Source of the DNA: Ruegeria sp. HKCCA6707
GTDB lineage: Bacteria; Pseudomonadota; Alphaproteobacteria; Rhodobacterales; Rhodobacteraceae
DNA length: 64,000 bases
Assembly: GCF_013033515.1 (NCBI RefSeq)
Contig: NZ_WQEG01000002.1
Span: 62,001-126,000 of the forward strand
Reading direction: 5' to 3'
Position numbers and translations under genes: made by a program. Under the pieces are notes generated by a model, which saw nothing but the letters and a program-made list of their open reading frames with translations, searched no databases and was not told the DNA's origin. Shown here one piece after another: positions 8,232 through 16,887 of this stretch (its first letter is position 1; every line of letters starts with the position of its first letter).

Positions 8232-10025
8232 TTAAGGCATGTTTTCAGCGGTTTCTTTTTTCTTCTGCGGGTTTTTGAATTGTTGGTCAAACAACCGACG
8301 GAACGCTCCGTTTTGTTCGATCAACTGGTCCAGAGTTCCGCGCTCGATGACCTCACCATCCTGAAGGACCATGATGGTATCCGCTTGCAGCACCGTTGAA
8401 AGACGGTGCGCAATGACGATGGTTGTGACATCCTTGGTCAACCGGTCCAACGCCTCTTTCACCAAGGCCTCTGACTCGGCGTCCAGGGCGCTTGTCGCCT
8501 CGTCCAACAACAGTATTTCTGCCTTGCGCAAAATCGCCCGCGCGATTGCCAATCGTTGTTTTTGACCACCAGAGAGGAAGGCACCGTTCTCGCCAACTTC
8601 GGTGTCATAACCGTCTTTGAGGCCAGTTATGAAATCATGCGCATGAGCGGCACGGGCGGCTTCGATGATTTCTTCATCTGTCGCATCCGGCGACGCATAA
8701 CGCAGGTTTTCCATAATAGTGGTCGAGAACAGGAACGTGTCTTGGCCCACATAAGAGATCTTGCGTCTGAGCGACGCAAAGCTGACATCCTGCAAGTTCT
8801 GGCCATCGATTTCCACAGTACCCGAGTCCGGGTCGTAAAAACGCATGATCAAACCAAATACGGTTGATTTGCCTCCGCCAGACTGACCGACCAAGGCTGT
8901 TGTCTTGCCCGGCTCAAATGTCAAATCCATATCTTCGATGATCTTCATCGACCCGCTATAGCCAAACGACACTTTGTTAAAACGGATCTTGCCAGGGCCA
9001 GAGCGCAATTCGACCGGATTGACGCTTTCTTGCATGGTGTCTTCTTCATCAAGCAACTGAAGCATCATGCGCACAGGTACCATCGCGGTTTCGATCACCA
9101 CGCGCATCCTAGAAAGGCGTTTGGCAGGTTCATAGGCCATCAAAAGCGCGGTAATGAACGACATCAACTGCCCGGCGGTTGGCGGTTCGCTTCCAGCCAA
9201 ACCCATGGTTGAGACGATCAAGACACCAGCAACCGCGACACCAGCCAGAAACTCCATAAGCGGGCTGGCAATGGATTGCAGTCTTGCGATGTCGTTGGCC
9301 CGCTTTTCAACAGCTCTGATCGCGCCGTCCATACGCTCGGCCATATGGCTTTCAAGCGCAAATACCTTGATGACCCGTATGCCACCCGAGGTTTCCTGCA
9401 ACACGCGGATAATCTCGGACATCGCCTTTAGTTCGCCTTGCATGATGGAACGCACGCCACGCAGCAGCTTACGAACGGCAAACATCGCAACCGGACCCAA
9501 GACGAAAAACATCACCGAAAGAACAGGCTGCTGGTAGACCATCACAAAGACAAGCCCGACCAGGGTAAACGCGTCGCGCACAAAACTTGTGACGATGACA
9601 TCGACCAAGCGTCTTGCGCCCTGCGCCCCTTGAGTGACCCGCATCAACAGGTTCGAGGATTCAGTGTTCGAAAAGAAATCGAGGCCCCTCTGCAATAGCT
9701 TGTCGTAGAGGATCTCTTGCTGAACCGCGACAATCCGGTTGCCAGCACGCGCCAGGAAAACTGCCTGGACGTAACTTGCGACGGCCTTGGTCAAGAACAA
9801 CAGCACGACACCGCCGGCTATGAACAAGACCTGTGATCGCATTTCCGGGGTTGTCATCACATTGATGATGTTTTCCATCATCCACGCGGTTCCGGCCGTG
9901 GTAACGGCAACCACGATCATCGCGATAATGGCAATACCATAGAGCCATCCCTGAGAACGCAAGCTGTCGCCCACGATACGCCCCAGAGGTGTCGCCCGCC
10001 ATTTCGTCCAGGCCTTCGTGATCAT
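8232..10025 (-). CDS. MsbA-like ABC exporter (fused permease and ATPase)
   Basis: Half-transporter of the lipid or multidrug exporter class, working as a homodimer in the inner membrane. Six membrane helices lie in residues about 25-310. The nucleotide-binding domain has Walker A GQSGGGKST (about 385), signature LSGGQKQR, Walker B ILLLDEATSALD and an H-loop IAHR. Length 597 fits MsbA-type proteins. It converges with the HlyD gene, with six bases between the stops. Substrate cannot be read from sequence: lipid A-core, another lipid or a drug are all possible. An essential MsbA would normally sit elsewhere, so I do not assign msbA. Confidence 0.85.
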   Translation of the reverse strand: MITKAWTKWRATPLGRIVGDSLRSQGWLYGIAIIAMIVVAVTTAGTAWMMENIINVMTTPEMRSQVLFIAGGVVLLFLTKAVASYVQAVFLARAGNRIVAVQQEILYDKLLQRGLDFFSNTESSNLLMRVTQGAQGARRLVDVIVTSFVRDAFTLVGLVFVMVYQQPVLSVMFFVLGPVAMFAVRKLLRGVRSIMQGELKAMSEIIRVLQETSGGIRVIKVFALESHMAERMDGAIRAVEKRANDIARLQSIASPLMEFLAGVAVAGVLIVSTMGLAGSEPPTAGQLMSFITALLMAYEPAKRLSRMRVVIETAMVPVRMMLQLLDEEDTMQESVNPVELRSGPGKIRFNKVSFGYSGSMKIIEDMDLTFEPGKTTALVGQSGGGKSTVFGLIMRFYDPDSGTVEIDGQNLQDVSFASLRRKISYVGQDTFLFSTTIMENLRYASPDATDEEIIEAARAAHAHDFITGLKDGYDTEVGENGAFLSGGQKQRLAIARAILRKAEILLLDEATSALDAESEALVKEALDRLTKDVTTIVIAHRLSTVLQADTIMVLQDGEVIERGTLDQLIEQNGAFRRLFDQQFKNPQKKKETAENMP

Positions 10026-10206
10026 TCAGATCTCCAGTATTGTCCACTCAGCCGGTTGAGTGGTGGCCGGAAAACCGACCGTCTTGCCTTCGACATCCGT
10101 TCGCCAAGTGAACGGTTGCGTCTAGTTATGCTGGTGACACGCAATATTCCAGTGCTTAGATTTTGATACGTTGCGCAAGCAACACATTCCTGAGCACGAA
10201 TTCGCT

Positions 10207-10908
10207 TCATTGCCAACTGACATCGCCCAGGAAAATATAACCCGCACCGTATATCGTTTTGATAAGGCGCGGGTTTTTGGGATCTTCGCCCAATTTCGTG
10301 CGCAAACGCGAGATCCTGACATCCATCGCCCGATCAAAGCTGTCGCCAGCACCGCCACCCAGCATTTCCTGCATTCTGGCGCGGCTGATCAGGCGTTTGG
10401 GGCTTTCCAGAAACAAACGCAGAACTTCGCCTTCGGCATGGCTGAACGGAGTCTCGATGCCTTGCGCATCAATCAGGACATATCGGTCGAAATATGCACT
10501 CCAACCGTTAAAAGTGGCGATGTCCGAGTTTTGCACCGCCGGTCGCGCCGAACGCAGGCGTGCTCGGATGCGGGCAACCACTTCGGTGGGATCAAAAGGT
10601 TTGGTTATATAGTCATCCGCCCCCAGCTCCAGCCCGGTGACCCGGTCCTGAACCTGCGCGCGGCCGGAAATGATGATGACCGCGGCCCCCTGTTCCAACG
10701 CAAGCCGATGCACCAGCGCAAGCCCGTCGGTATCGGGCAAGGACAGATCGACAAGGCAAACATCCGGCGTCACACGTTTCAGCGAGGCTTCGAACTCGCG
10801 CGCCCGGGAAAAGCTTTGGGTGCGGAACCCAGCCTCTTCCAGGGCCTCGGTCAGAATGCGCCTTATCTCGGGCTCATCATCCAGAATCGTTACCAGCGGT
10901 TGCGTCAT
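10207..10908 (-). CDS. OmpR/PhoB-type response regulator
   Basis: DNA-binding response regulator. The receiver domain covers residues 1-115, with acidic pair D10-D11, phospho-acceptor D54 (CLVDLSLPDTDG) and the conserved Lys in YITKPF. A winged-helix output domain covers about 135-230 and includes the wing GAGYIFLGDV. The ATG at 10906-10908 shares its A with the TGA of the kinase gene (TGATG), so the two are translationally coupled; a TTG one codon earlier is less likely. It is presumably phosphorylated by the hybrid kinase just upstream. Target genes unknown; the divergent Mla operon is an obvious candidate. Confidence 0.88.
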   Translation of the reverse strand: MTQPLVTILDDEPEIRRILTEALEEAGFRTQSFSRAREFEASLKRVTPDVCLVDLSLPDTDGLALVHRLALEQGAAVIIISGRAQVQDRVTGLELGADDYITKPFDPTEVVARIRARLRSARPAVQNSDIATFNGWSAYFDRYVLIDAQGIETPFSHAEGEVLRLFLESPKRLISRARMQEMLGGGAGDSFDRAMDVRISRLRTKLGEDPKNPRLIKTIYGAGYIFLGDVSWQ

Positions 10909-12803
10909 CAATGGCCCTCGGTTCGGATCAGCGCTGACAATTGCTCAGCCGCAAAAGGTTTCTGCAGAACGGGCGCCATGGCAAGCGCACGCTGGTGGAG
11001 CGGGTCGGAATAAGGCAGCGATGTCATCAGAATGCAAGGCAAACGTCCCCCCATCTGTTCGACAAGATCAAGCCCGGTGCCCGCCCCTTCCAGCCTGATA
11101 TCCGACAGGATCAACGAGATGTCTTCGATATCAGTGGTCAGGGCCATCGCCTCCTCGACCGTGGTCGCCTCGATCACCGAGCAACCGATCTCAACCAGCA
11201 TATCGCGAAACTGGTGGCGTAGCTCGTCTTGGTCTTCGACCAGTAGCACCAGACCAGAGGTTGCGGGCATGGCTGGACGATAGGGCAAGCGGATGACAAC
11301 CGACGCGCCGGAAGGCGTGTTGCGCAAATGCAGATCACCGCCCGCCAGTTTGACCGTGTCATAGACCATAGGCAGCCCCAATCCTGATCCATCACTGCCT
11401 TTGGTGGTGAAAAACGGGTTCAGCGCCTGGTCCAAGGCGTCGGCAGAAAAGCCGGGGCCGGTATCCGAGACAGTGATCTCGGCCCAGATGTCCCCAACCG
11501 CATGGGCGCTGACAGTGATCTGACCCGAAGGTCCACAAGCATCTTTGGCGTTCAGCACCAGGTTCAGCAGTGCATCCTGCACCATGCCGGGATCCAGCAT
11601 CAAAGGCCGGTCGGGCAAGGTGTTGACCACCGACAACCCCACCCCGCGCGGCAGCGAAGGTGAGGCGAGCACGCGCAGGTCCTCTAGCAGCGCACCCATA
11701 TCGGTGGCTTTGGGATCCGGGGTGCGGTTGCCGGTCATATCCGCGATCCGGTTCAGCAGCTGGCCACCACGGCGGGCTGTGGCCTGCGTGGCGGCGACCA
11801 GTTGACCAGCCTCGTCCGGAAGCCCCATCTTGGCCAGCTTGGATTGCATCCCCAGAATGATGGTGAGCAGGTTGGAAAAGTCATGTGCCATGCCGCTGGT
11901 CATCTGGGCCGCCAATGCCCGGCGGCGGGTTTGCTGCAAGGCAACGCGGGCCTGGGTTTCTTCGGTAATATCCACCGACATGATATAGACGCCACCCTCT
12001 CCGTCCGGGCTGAACGACACCCGTAAACGGCGTGAGTTCTGCGCTTCGGTGAACTCGAAAACCGAGGTTTCGCCTTCATAGGCCTGTTGCAGATGCGGCA
12101 AGACGCGTTGGTAGGCGTCCGTGCCCAAGGCCTGTGAGATATGCAGCCCGACAATGTCCGAAGGCCGCCCGGGCATGACCGAGCTAAGCCGCCGGTTGGA
12201 ATAGTCGTAGCGGCCTTCGGCATCCAGATGCGCGATATGGGCTGGCATCATCTCGGTCGTCATGCGTGTGCGCGCTTCGATCTCGGTCAATTGCCGCTTG
12301 GCTTCTTCCAGCGCTTTGTTGGTGGCAGCCAGTTTGCGGTTGCTGGCCGAAAGCTCTTCGGCACGGGTCAACAATTGGCCCGAGAGCACTTCGGATCTGG
12401 CGCGCAAGAGATCTTCAGCCTGTTTGGTGCGGGTGATATCGGTATAAACCGCCACCCAACCCCCCGTGGGCAGCGGTGCGCCCTCGATGGAAATCACCTG
12501 ACCGTTGCGGCGCGTCCGTTCCATGTAATGCGGCTCGAAGGCAAGCGCTTGCTGCACCCGGTGCGTCACAAGCTCTTCGACATTCTGGTCGTTCCCGTAT
12601 TCTCCACGCGTCGCCAGATAGTGGATCGTATCGCGAAACAGCGCACCGGGTTGGACCAGATGGTCCGGCAGATCGAACATTTCCTGAAACCGCAGGTTGC
12701 ACAGAACCAATCGCAGCTTGCTGTCATAGATTGACAGGGCCTGCCCAATCAGGTTCAGACCCGCGCTTGTCATGGCTTTGACGCGTTGTTCGGATATCCG
12801 CAC
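10908..12803 (-). CDS. PAS-containing hybrid sensor histidine kinase
   Basis: Probably cytoplasmic sensor kinase; no membrane helices seen. It has two PAS-like domains (about 12-125 and 180-285). The dimerisation box holds the phospho-acceptor His307 (SGMAHDFSNLL). The ATPase domain has N-box NLVLNAKDAC, DTGPGF and GSGLGLPMV. A C-terminal receiver follows (LLVEDQDE, D568 in ILSDIR). I chose GTG at 12801-12803 because a G-rich Shine-Dalgarno (AGAGGGG) precedes it. A longer frame to 12989 would run into the divergent mlaE-like gene and reads as non-family sequence. The internal receiver suggests a branched phosphorelay or feedback with the response regulator coupled downstream. Signal unknown. 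Confidence 0.85.
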   Translation of the reverse strand: MRISEQRVKAMTSAGLNLIGQALSIYDSKLRLVLCNLRFQEMFDLPDHLVQPGALFRDTIHYLATRGEYGNDQNVEELVTHRVQQALAFEPHYMERTRRNGQVISIEGAPLPTGGWVAVYTDITRTKQAEDLLRARSEVLSGQLLTRAEELSASNRKLAATNKALEEAKRQLTEIEARTRMTTEMMPAHIAHLDAEGRYDYSNRRLSSVMPGRPSDIVGLHISQALGTDAYQRVLPHLQQAYEGETSVFEFTEAQNSRRLRVSFSPDGEGGVYIMSVDITEETQARVALQQTRRRALAAQMTSGMAHDFSNLLTIILGMQSKLAKMGLPDEAGQLVAATQATARRGGQLLNRIADMTGNRTPDPKATDMGALLEDLRVLASPSLPRGVGLSVVNTLPDRPLMLDPGMVQDALLNLVLNAKDACGPSGQITVSAHAVGDIWAEITVSDTGPGFSADALDQALNPFFTTKGSDGSGLGLPMVYDTVKLAGGDLHLRNTPSGASVVIRLPYRPAMPATSGLVLLVEDQDELRHQFRDMLVEIGCSVIEATTVEEAMALTTDIEDISLILSDIRLEGAGTGLDLVEQMGGRLPCILMTSLPYSDPLHQRALAMAPVLQKPFAAEQLSALIRTEGH

Positions 12804-12842
12804 GGCACCCCCCTCTTGGTTTATGCCTAACACCAGTTTTGC

Positions 12843-12866
12843 GACAGGTGTAGGGGCACACCTGTC
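12843..12866. promoter_or_regulatory. Perfect 9-bp inverted repeat in the kinase/Mla divergent region
   Basis: GACAGGTGT (12843-12851) and ACACCTGTC (12858-12866) are perfect reverse complements with a 6-base spacer. They lie in the 149-bp gap between the divergent kinase and mlaE-like starts. The position suits an operator that controls one or both operons. Which protein binds it is not shown. Confidence 0.5.
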
Positions 12867-12952
12867 ACACCAGTGCCCCAACCCGGGTTTGAATTCAGGG
12901 CAACCCGGACAAAGCCGTTGCAGTTCAAGGGGGTTTTCCCTCAGATGGCACC

Positions 12953-14077
12953 ATGACACGGCCTTCAATAACCACGGAAACGGACGCATCCGGCCCCTTG
13001 GTGCGGATCGCAGGAGATCTGCTGACGCAGTCGCTGGATGCGGTCGAAGGTGCGTTCCGGTCGATCAAGGCCGATGGACCCCAAATGCGGTTGGATTTCT
13101 CCGAGGTACAGGCACTGGACACCGGTGGTGCCTGGTTGGTGGCGGATCTGTCCCGGCGCGCACGGGCTGCGGGCACACAGGTGGAGTATCTGGGGTTACA
13201 ACCGGCCCATGCCTCATTGATCGAAACGGTCTCCAAAAACATCCCGGAAGAGGCCGGGGTTCAAGCTCCGCCACGCGGGTTCATACCGTGGGTAGCGCGG
13301 ATCGGCGAACGGACTGTCGGCGGCTGGCATGACACGCTGTCAATCCTTGGGTTTCTTGGCCTGACCCTGCACCGATTGGTCCGCACGCTGATCATGCCGT
13401 GGCGCCTGCGCCGCGCGGCTTTGTTCACGCAGATGGAGCAGACCGGGTTCAAGGCCTTGCCCATTGTGACCCTGATGGGGTTTCTGATCGGGGTCGTGCT
13501 GGCCTTTCAGGGCGCCACGCAGCTCAAACAATTCGGTGCCGAGATTTTTGTGGTTGAACTGATCTCGATCTCGGTTCTGCGGGAATTGGGCGTCTTGCTG
13601 ACCGCTATCATCGTGGCAGGCCGATCCGGTTCGGCCTTCACCGCGTCAATCGGGTCGATGAAGGTTCAGGAAGAGATTGACGCCATGCGCACGCTGGGAC
13701 TGGACCCGGTCGAGGTGCTGGTCGTGCCACGCGTGCTGGCCTTGCTGATCATGCTGCCGATCCTTGGCTTTGTGGCTGATATGGCGGGCCTTATCGGCGG
13801 CGCATTGATGAGCTGGATTGACCTGGGGGTCAGCCCCGGCATGTTCCTGACGCGGCTTAAGGAAAACACCGGAGTGGCCCAATTGGCAGTTGGGTTGATC
13901 AAAGCCCCCTTCTTTGCGCTTGTGATTGGCGTGATTGCCTGCTGGCAGGCAATGCAGGTGCAGGGGTCATCAGAAAGCGTCGGGCAGCGCACCACCGCCT
14001 CGGTTGTGCAGTCGATCTTTATGGTGATCGCGCTGGACGCGCTGTTCTCGATCTTCTTCTCCGAGATTGGGCTGTGA
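12953..14077 (+). CDS. mlaE: MlaE-type permease with N-terminal STAS domain
   Basis: Inner-membrane permease of an ABC system moving phospholipids between the membranes. Residues about 1-105 form a STAS domain (RLDFSEVQALDTGGAWLV), the role played by separate MlaB in E. coli. The MlaE permease follows (about 120-374), with the conserved core VVELISISVLRELGVLLTAI and AGRSGSAFTASIGSMKVQEE. It opens an operon with the MlaF, MlaD and lipoprotein genes. The stop at 14075-14077 is one base before the next ATG. Fused STAS-MlaE proteins are common in alphaproteobacteria. Confidence 0.9.
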   Translation: MTRPSITTETDASGPLVRIAGDLLTQSLDAVEGAFRSIKADGPQMRLDFSEVQALDTGGAWLVADLSRRARAAGTQVEYLGLQPAHASLIETVSKNIPEEAGVQAPPRGFIPWVARIGERTVGGWHDTLSILGFLGLTLHRLVRTLIMPWRLRRAALFTQMEQTGFKALPIVTLMGFLIGVVLAFQGATQLKQFGAEIFVVELISISVLRELGVLLTAIIVAGRSGSAFTASIGSMKVQEEIDAMRTLGLDPVEVLVVPRVLALLIMLPILGFVADMAGLIGGALMSWIDLGVSPGMFLTRLKENTGVAQLAVGLIKAPFFALVIGVIACWQAMQVQGSSESVGQRTTASVVQSIFMVIALDALFSIFFSEIGL

Positions 14078-14078
14078 C

Positions 14079-14894
14079 ATGGACGGGACCGTGATTCAAA
14101 CCAGCCACAAATCCAGTGCGCAGCGCGAGGCCGTGATCAAGGTCCGCAACCTGACCAACCGGTTTGGCGAGCAGGTGGTGCATGACAATTTGAACCTGGA
14201 TGTCTGGCGCGGCGAAGTGCTGGGCGTCGTGGGGGGGTCCGGTACGGGCAAATCGGTGCTGTTGCGCACGATTGTGGGGCTGAACAAGCCCGCGGCTGGC
14301 AGTATCGAAGTGTTGGGCGTCGATGTTTTGAACGGCCCGGAATCCGAGCGGCAACGGATCGAGAAAAGCTGGGGCGTCGCCTTTCAGGATGGCGCGCTGT
14401 TTTCGTCGTTGACCGTATTGCAAAACGTCATGGCCCCGCTGCGCGAACACACCCGCCTTAGCGAAAGTCTGATGGAATCGCTGGGCGGGCTCAAGATCAG
14501 CCTTGTTGGTCTGCCGCAGTTCAGCTGCAGCAAGTTTCCGTCGGAGTTGTCGGGCGGCATGCGCAAGCGCGCAGCATTGGCCCGGGCCTTGTCTCTGGAC
14601 CCCGAGATCGTGTTTCTGGACGAACCCACCGCTGGTTTGGATCCGATCGGTGCTGCCGCCTATGACGACCTGATCGGCGAGTTGCAAGAGGCACTGGGGC
14701 TGACCGTTTTCATGGTAACCCATGATCTGGACAGTCTTTATGCGATTTGCGACCGCATCGCGGTGCTTGCGGAAAAACGCGTTTTGGTTGAGGGTCCGAT
14801 TGAAGATATGACCAAAGTCGATCACCCTTGGGTGCAAGAATATTTCACCGGCCCCCGCGCCCGTGCGGCGCAGGAAAAGGGTCAGGACAGGTAA
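14079..14894 (+). CDS. mlaF: MlaF-type ABC ATPase
   Basis: ATPase subunit of the Mla-type transporter. It has Walker A GGSGTGKSV, signature LSGGMRKR, Walker B IVFLDEPTAGLDP and H-loop MVTHDLDS, all typical of MlaF (the LSGGMRKR signature is characteristic). I start it at ATG 14079, one base after the upstream stop, rather than a TTG at 14067 inside the upstream gene. Length 271 is normal. Confidence 0.92.
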   Translation: MDGTVIQTSHKSSAQREAVIKVRNLTNRFGEQVVHDNLNLDVWRGEVLGVVGGSGTGKSVLLRTIVGLNKPAAGSIEVLGVDVLNGPESERQRIEKSWGVAFQDGALFSSLTVLQNVMAPLREHTRLSESLMESLGGLKISLVGLPQFSCSKFPSELSGGMRKRAALARALSLDPEIVFLDEPTAGLDPIGAAAYDDLIGELQEALGLTVFMVTHDLDSLYAICDRIAVLAEKRVLVEGPIEDMTKVDHPWVQEYFTGPRARAAQEKGQDR

Positions 14895-14900
14895 GAGGCA

Positions 14901-16217
14901 ATGGAAACCCGAGCAAACTATATCCTGATCGGCGCCTTTACACTTGGGGGTATTCTGGCCGCGTTTGGCTTTTTCCTGTGGCTCGCCAAATTCGAAGTGA
15001 CCCGCCAATATGCCTATTATGACGTGCTGTTCGACAATGTCTCGGGCCTGTCTGCGGCAGGCGGCGTGAACTATAACGGCCTGCCTGTTGGTCAGGTCAT
15101 CGCGTTGAACCTTGATCAGGACGACCCGTCGAAGGTGCGCGTTCGGATCGAGATAGATGCCGAGATTCCAGTAAAAGAAGACACCATAGCGCAGTTGCAA
15201 TCTCTGGGTGTAACCGGCGTTGCATATGTTGAGTTGTCCGGGGGCTCTCCATCAGCCGAACGCTTGCCGCAAAATAGTGTGATCAAAAGCAAACGCAGCA
15301 CCATTCAATCCCTGTTTGAAGGTGCGCCCAAGGTGCTGGATGAGGCGATTACGCTTCTCGAGAACTTGAATTCCATCGTAGATGACAAGAACCGCAAATC
15401 GGTCTCGGACATTCTCGACAATATCGCTTCGGCCTCGGGGCGTTTGGACAAGACCTTGTCAGATTTCGAAACCCTATCAGGAGATTTGGGCAACGCCGCG
15501 CGCGAGATCGGGGATTTCACCAAACGCCTAGACAGTCTAGTTGAGAAGGCCGAAACCACCTTGACCACCGGGACCGATACGCTGAACAGCATCAAGGATG
15601 CCACCGACACCGCAAAAACGACGCTCGAAACAGCCACTGGCACGCTTGAGACAACCGAACGGGTCATCGAGCAGGACATTCGCCCCTTCATCGCACGGGC
15701 CTCGACCCTGGCAGAAAGTCTGACCACGCTGTCTGACGAGGGCCAGGTGGCCCTGGGCGTCGCGACCGAGACCATTGCCAATGCCAATACGACCTTGGGG
15801 TCGATCAATCTGGCGATGGACAGCGCGCAAGGTACGCTGGACTCTGCCAAACGCGCGTTTGACTCGGCCAACCGAGTGTTGGACGAAGACATTTCCGAAG
15901 TTGCTGCAGACATTCGCAACGCGGCAAATCAGGTCGCAGAAACCGTCACCAATGTCACAAGCAAGATCGACGAAATTTCCGACGATATCCTGAGCGCATC
16001 GCAATCGGCGTCCGAATTGCTGGGTACGATTGACGGAATTGTTCAGGACAATCGCCGCCAAGTGTCAGATTTCCTGCGTGTCGGCCTACCGCAATTCGTC
16101 CGGTTTATCGAAGAGTCCCAGCGCCTGGTCATCAGCCTCGACCGATTGGTGGACAGGGTCGAAAGCGACCCCGCACGCTTCTTGCTGGGCACACAAGCAT
16201 CGGAGTTCCGTCAATGA
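14901..16217 (+). CDS. mlaD: MlaD-type MCE substrate-binding protein
   Basis: Periplasmic, membrane-anchored MCE protein expected to form the hexameric lipid ring on MlaE. One membrane helix lies at about 8-28, with the MCE domain at about 38-115 (YDVLFDNVSGLSAAGGVNYNG). A long helical part of about 300 residues rich in Thr, Asp, Ala and Leu follows, possibly a periplasm-spanning or coiled structure. At 438 residues it is much longer than E. coli MlaD and closer to the longer alphaproteobacterial or PqiB-like forms. It starts 6 bases after mlaF; its end overlaps the lipoprotein gene by 4 bases. Confidence 0.88.
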   Translation: METRANYILIGAFTLGGILAAFGFFLWLAKFEVTRQYAYYDVLFDNVSGLSAAGGVNYNGLPVGQVIALNLDQDDPSKVRVRIEIDAEIPVKEDTIAQLQSLGVTGVAYVELSGGSPSAERLPQNSVIKSKRSTIQSLFEGAPKVLDEAITLLENLNSIVDDKNRKSVSDILDNIASASGRLDKTLSDFETLSGDLGNAAREIGDFTKRLDSLVEKAETTLTTGTDTLNSIKDATDTAKTTLETATGTLETTERVIEQDIRPFIARASTLAESLTTLSDEGQVALGVATETIANANTTLGSINLAMDSAQGTLDSAKRAFDSANRVLDEDISEVAADIRNAANQVAETVTNVTSKIDEISDDILSASQSASELLGTIDGIVQDNRRQVSDFLRVGLPQFVRFIEESQRLVISLDRLVDRVESDPARFLLGTQASEFRQ

Positions 16218-16870
16218 TCCGGCCTCTTATTGTCACTCTGGTTTTGGCGTCGCTGGCCGGATGTACCGGCTTGGATACGTTGCGACAGGCGTCCAAGCCC
16301 AATGATCTGTATCTTTTGACACCCAAAAGCACGTTTTCATCATCGCTGCCGCGGGTTCAAAAGCAGATTGTCGTGGCCGAACCAACAGCCACGGCTGCCG
16401 TGAACACCGATCAGATCGCAATTCAACCTACCCCGCTTCAGGTCCAATACCTGCCGCAGGCGCGATGGGCTGATCGCGCGCCCGCCATTGTGCAATCGCT
16501 GTTGGTGGAGAGCTTTGAAAACTCCAAAAAAGTGTCTGCCGTAGGGCGGTCGACAGTTGGGTTGCGGGCGGACTATGTCGTCTCGCCCGATTTGCGCGAG
16601 TTTCAGGGCCATGTTCTGACCAACCCCGATGGCAGCACCTATATCCAGATCAAAGTACGCTTGAATATCAAGATTATCGACGAGTACGAAGACAAGATTA
16701 TCGCATCCGCCTCGTTCGAAGAGAATGTAACATCAGCCAGCGACCAGACCCCGGATCTTGTCCTTGCCTATGACCAAGCATTGGGCGGTACAATGCGCGA
16801 TGCTGTGGAATGGAGTATCCGCAGGATCAATACTCATGCGGCCAACAACCCGCGCGGGGTCGAAAGCTGA
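16214..16870 (+). CDS. PqiC-like auxiliary lipoprotein of the Mla-type system
   Basis: Lipoprotein of the ABC-type transport auxiliary (PqiC-like) family. A signal peptide ends in lipobox LAGC with Cys17 as lipidation site. The rest contains family features such as YLPQARWADRAPAIVQ and the LVESFENSKKV region. The gene overlaps mlaD by ATGA and ends the operon. In other bacteria such lipoproteins sit at the outer membrane and dock the MCE tunnel; that role is inferred here. No MlaA or MlaC gene is visible in the window. Confidence 0.85.
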   Translation: MIRPLIVTLVLASLAGCTGLDTLRQASKPNDLYLLTPKSTFSSSLPRVQKQIVVAEPTATAAVNTDQIAIQPTPLQVQYLPQARWADRAPAIVQSLLVESFENSKKVSAVGRSTVGLRADYVVSPDLREFQGHVLTNPDGSTYIQIKVRLNIKIIDEYEDKIIASASFEENVTSASDQTPDLVLAYDQALGGTMRDAVEWSIRRINTHAANNPRGVES

Positions 16871-16887
16871 CCCCACGGGCTTTTGAC

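Noticed and set aside
12804..12989. N-terminal extension of the hybrid kinase
   Set aside because: It runs into the divergent mlaE start, contains the palindromic control region and has no PAS-like sequence.
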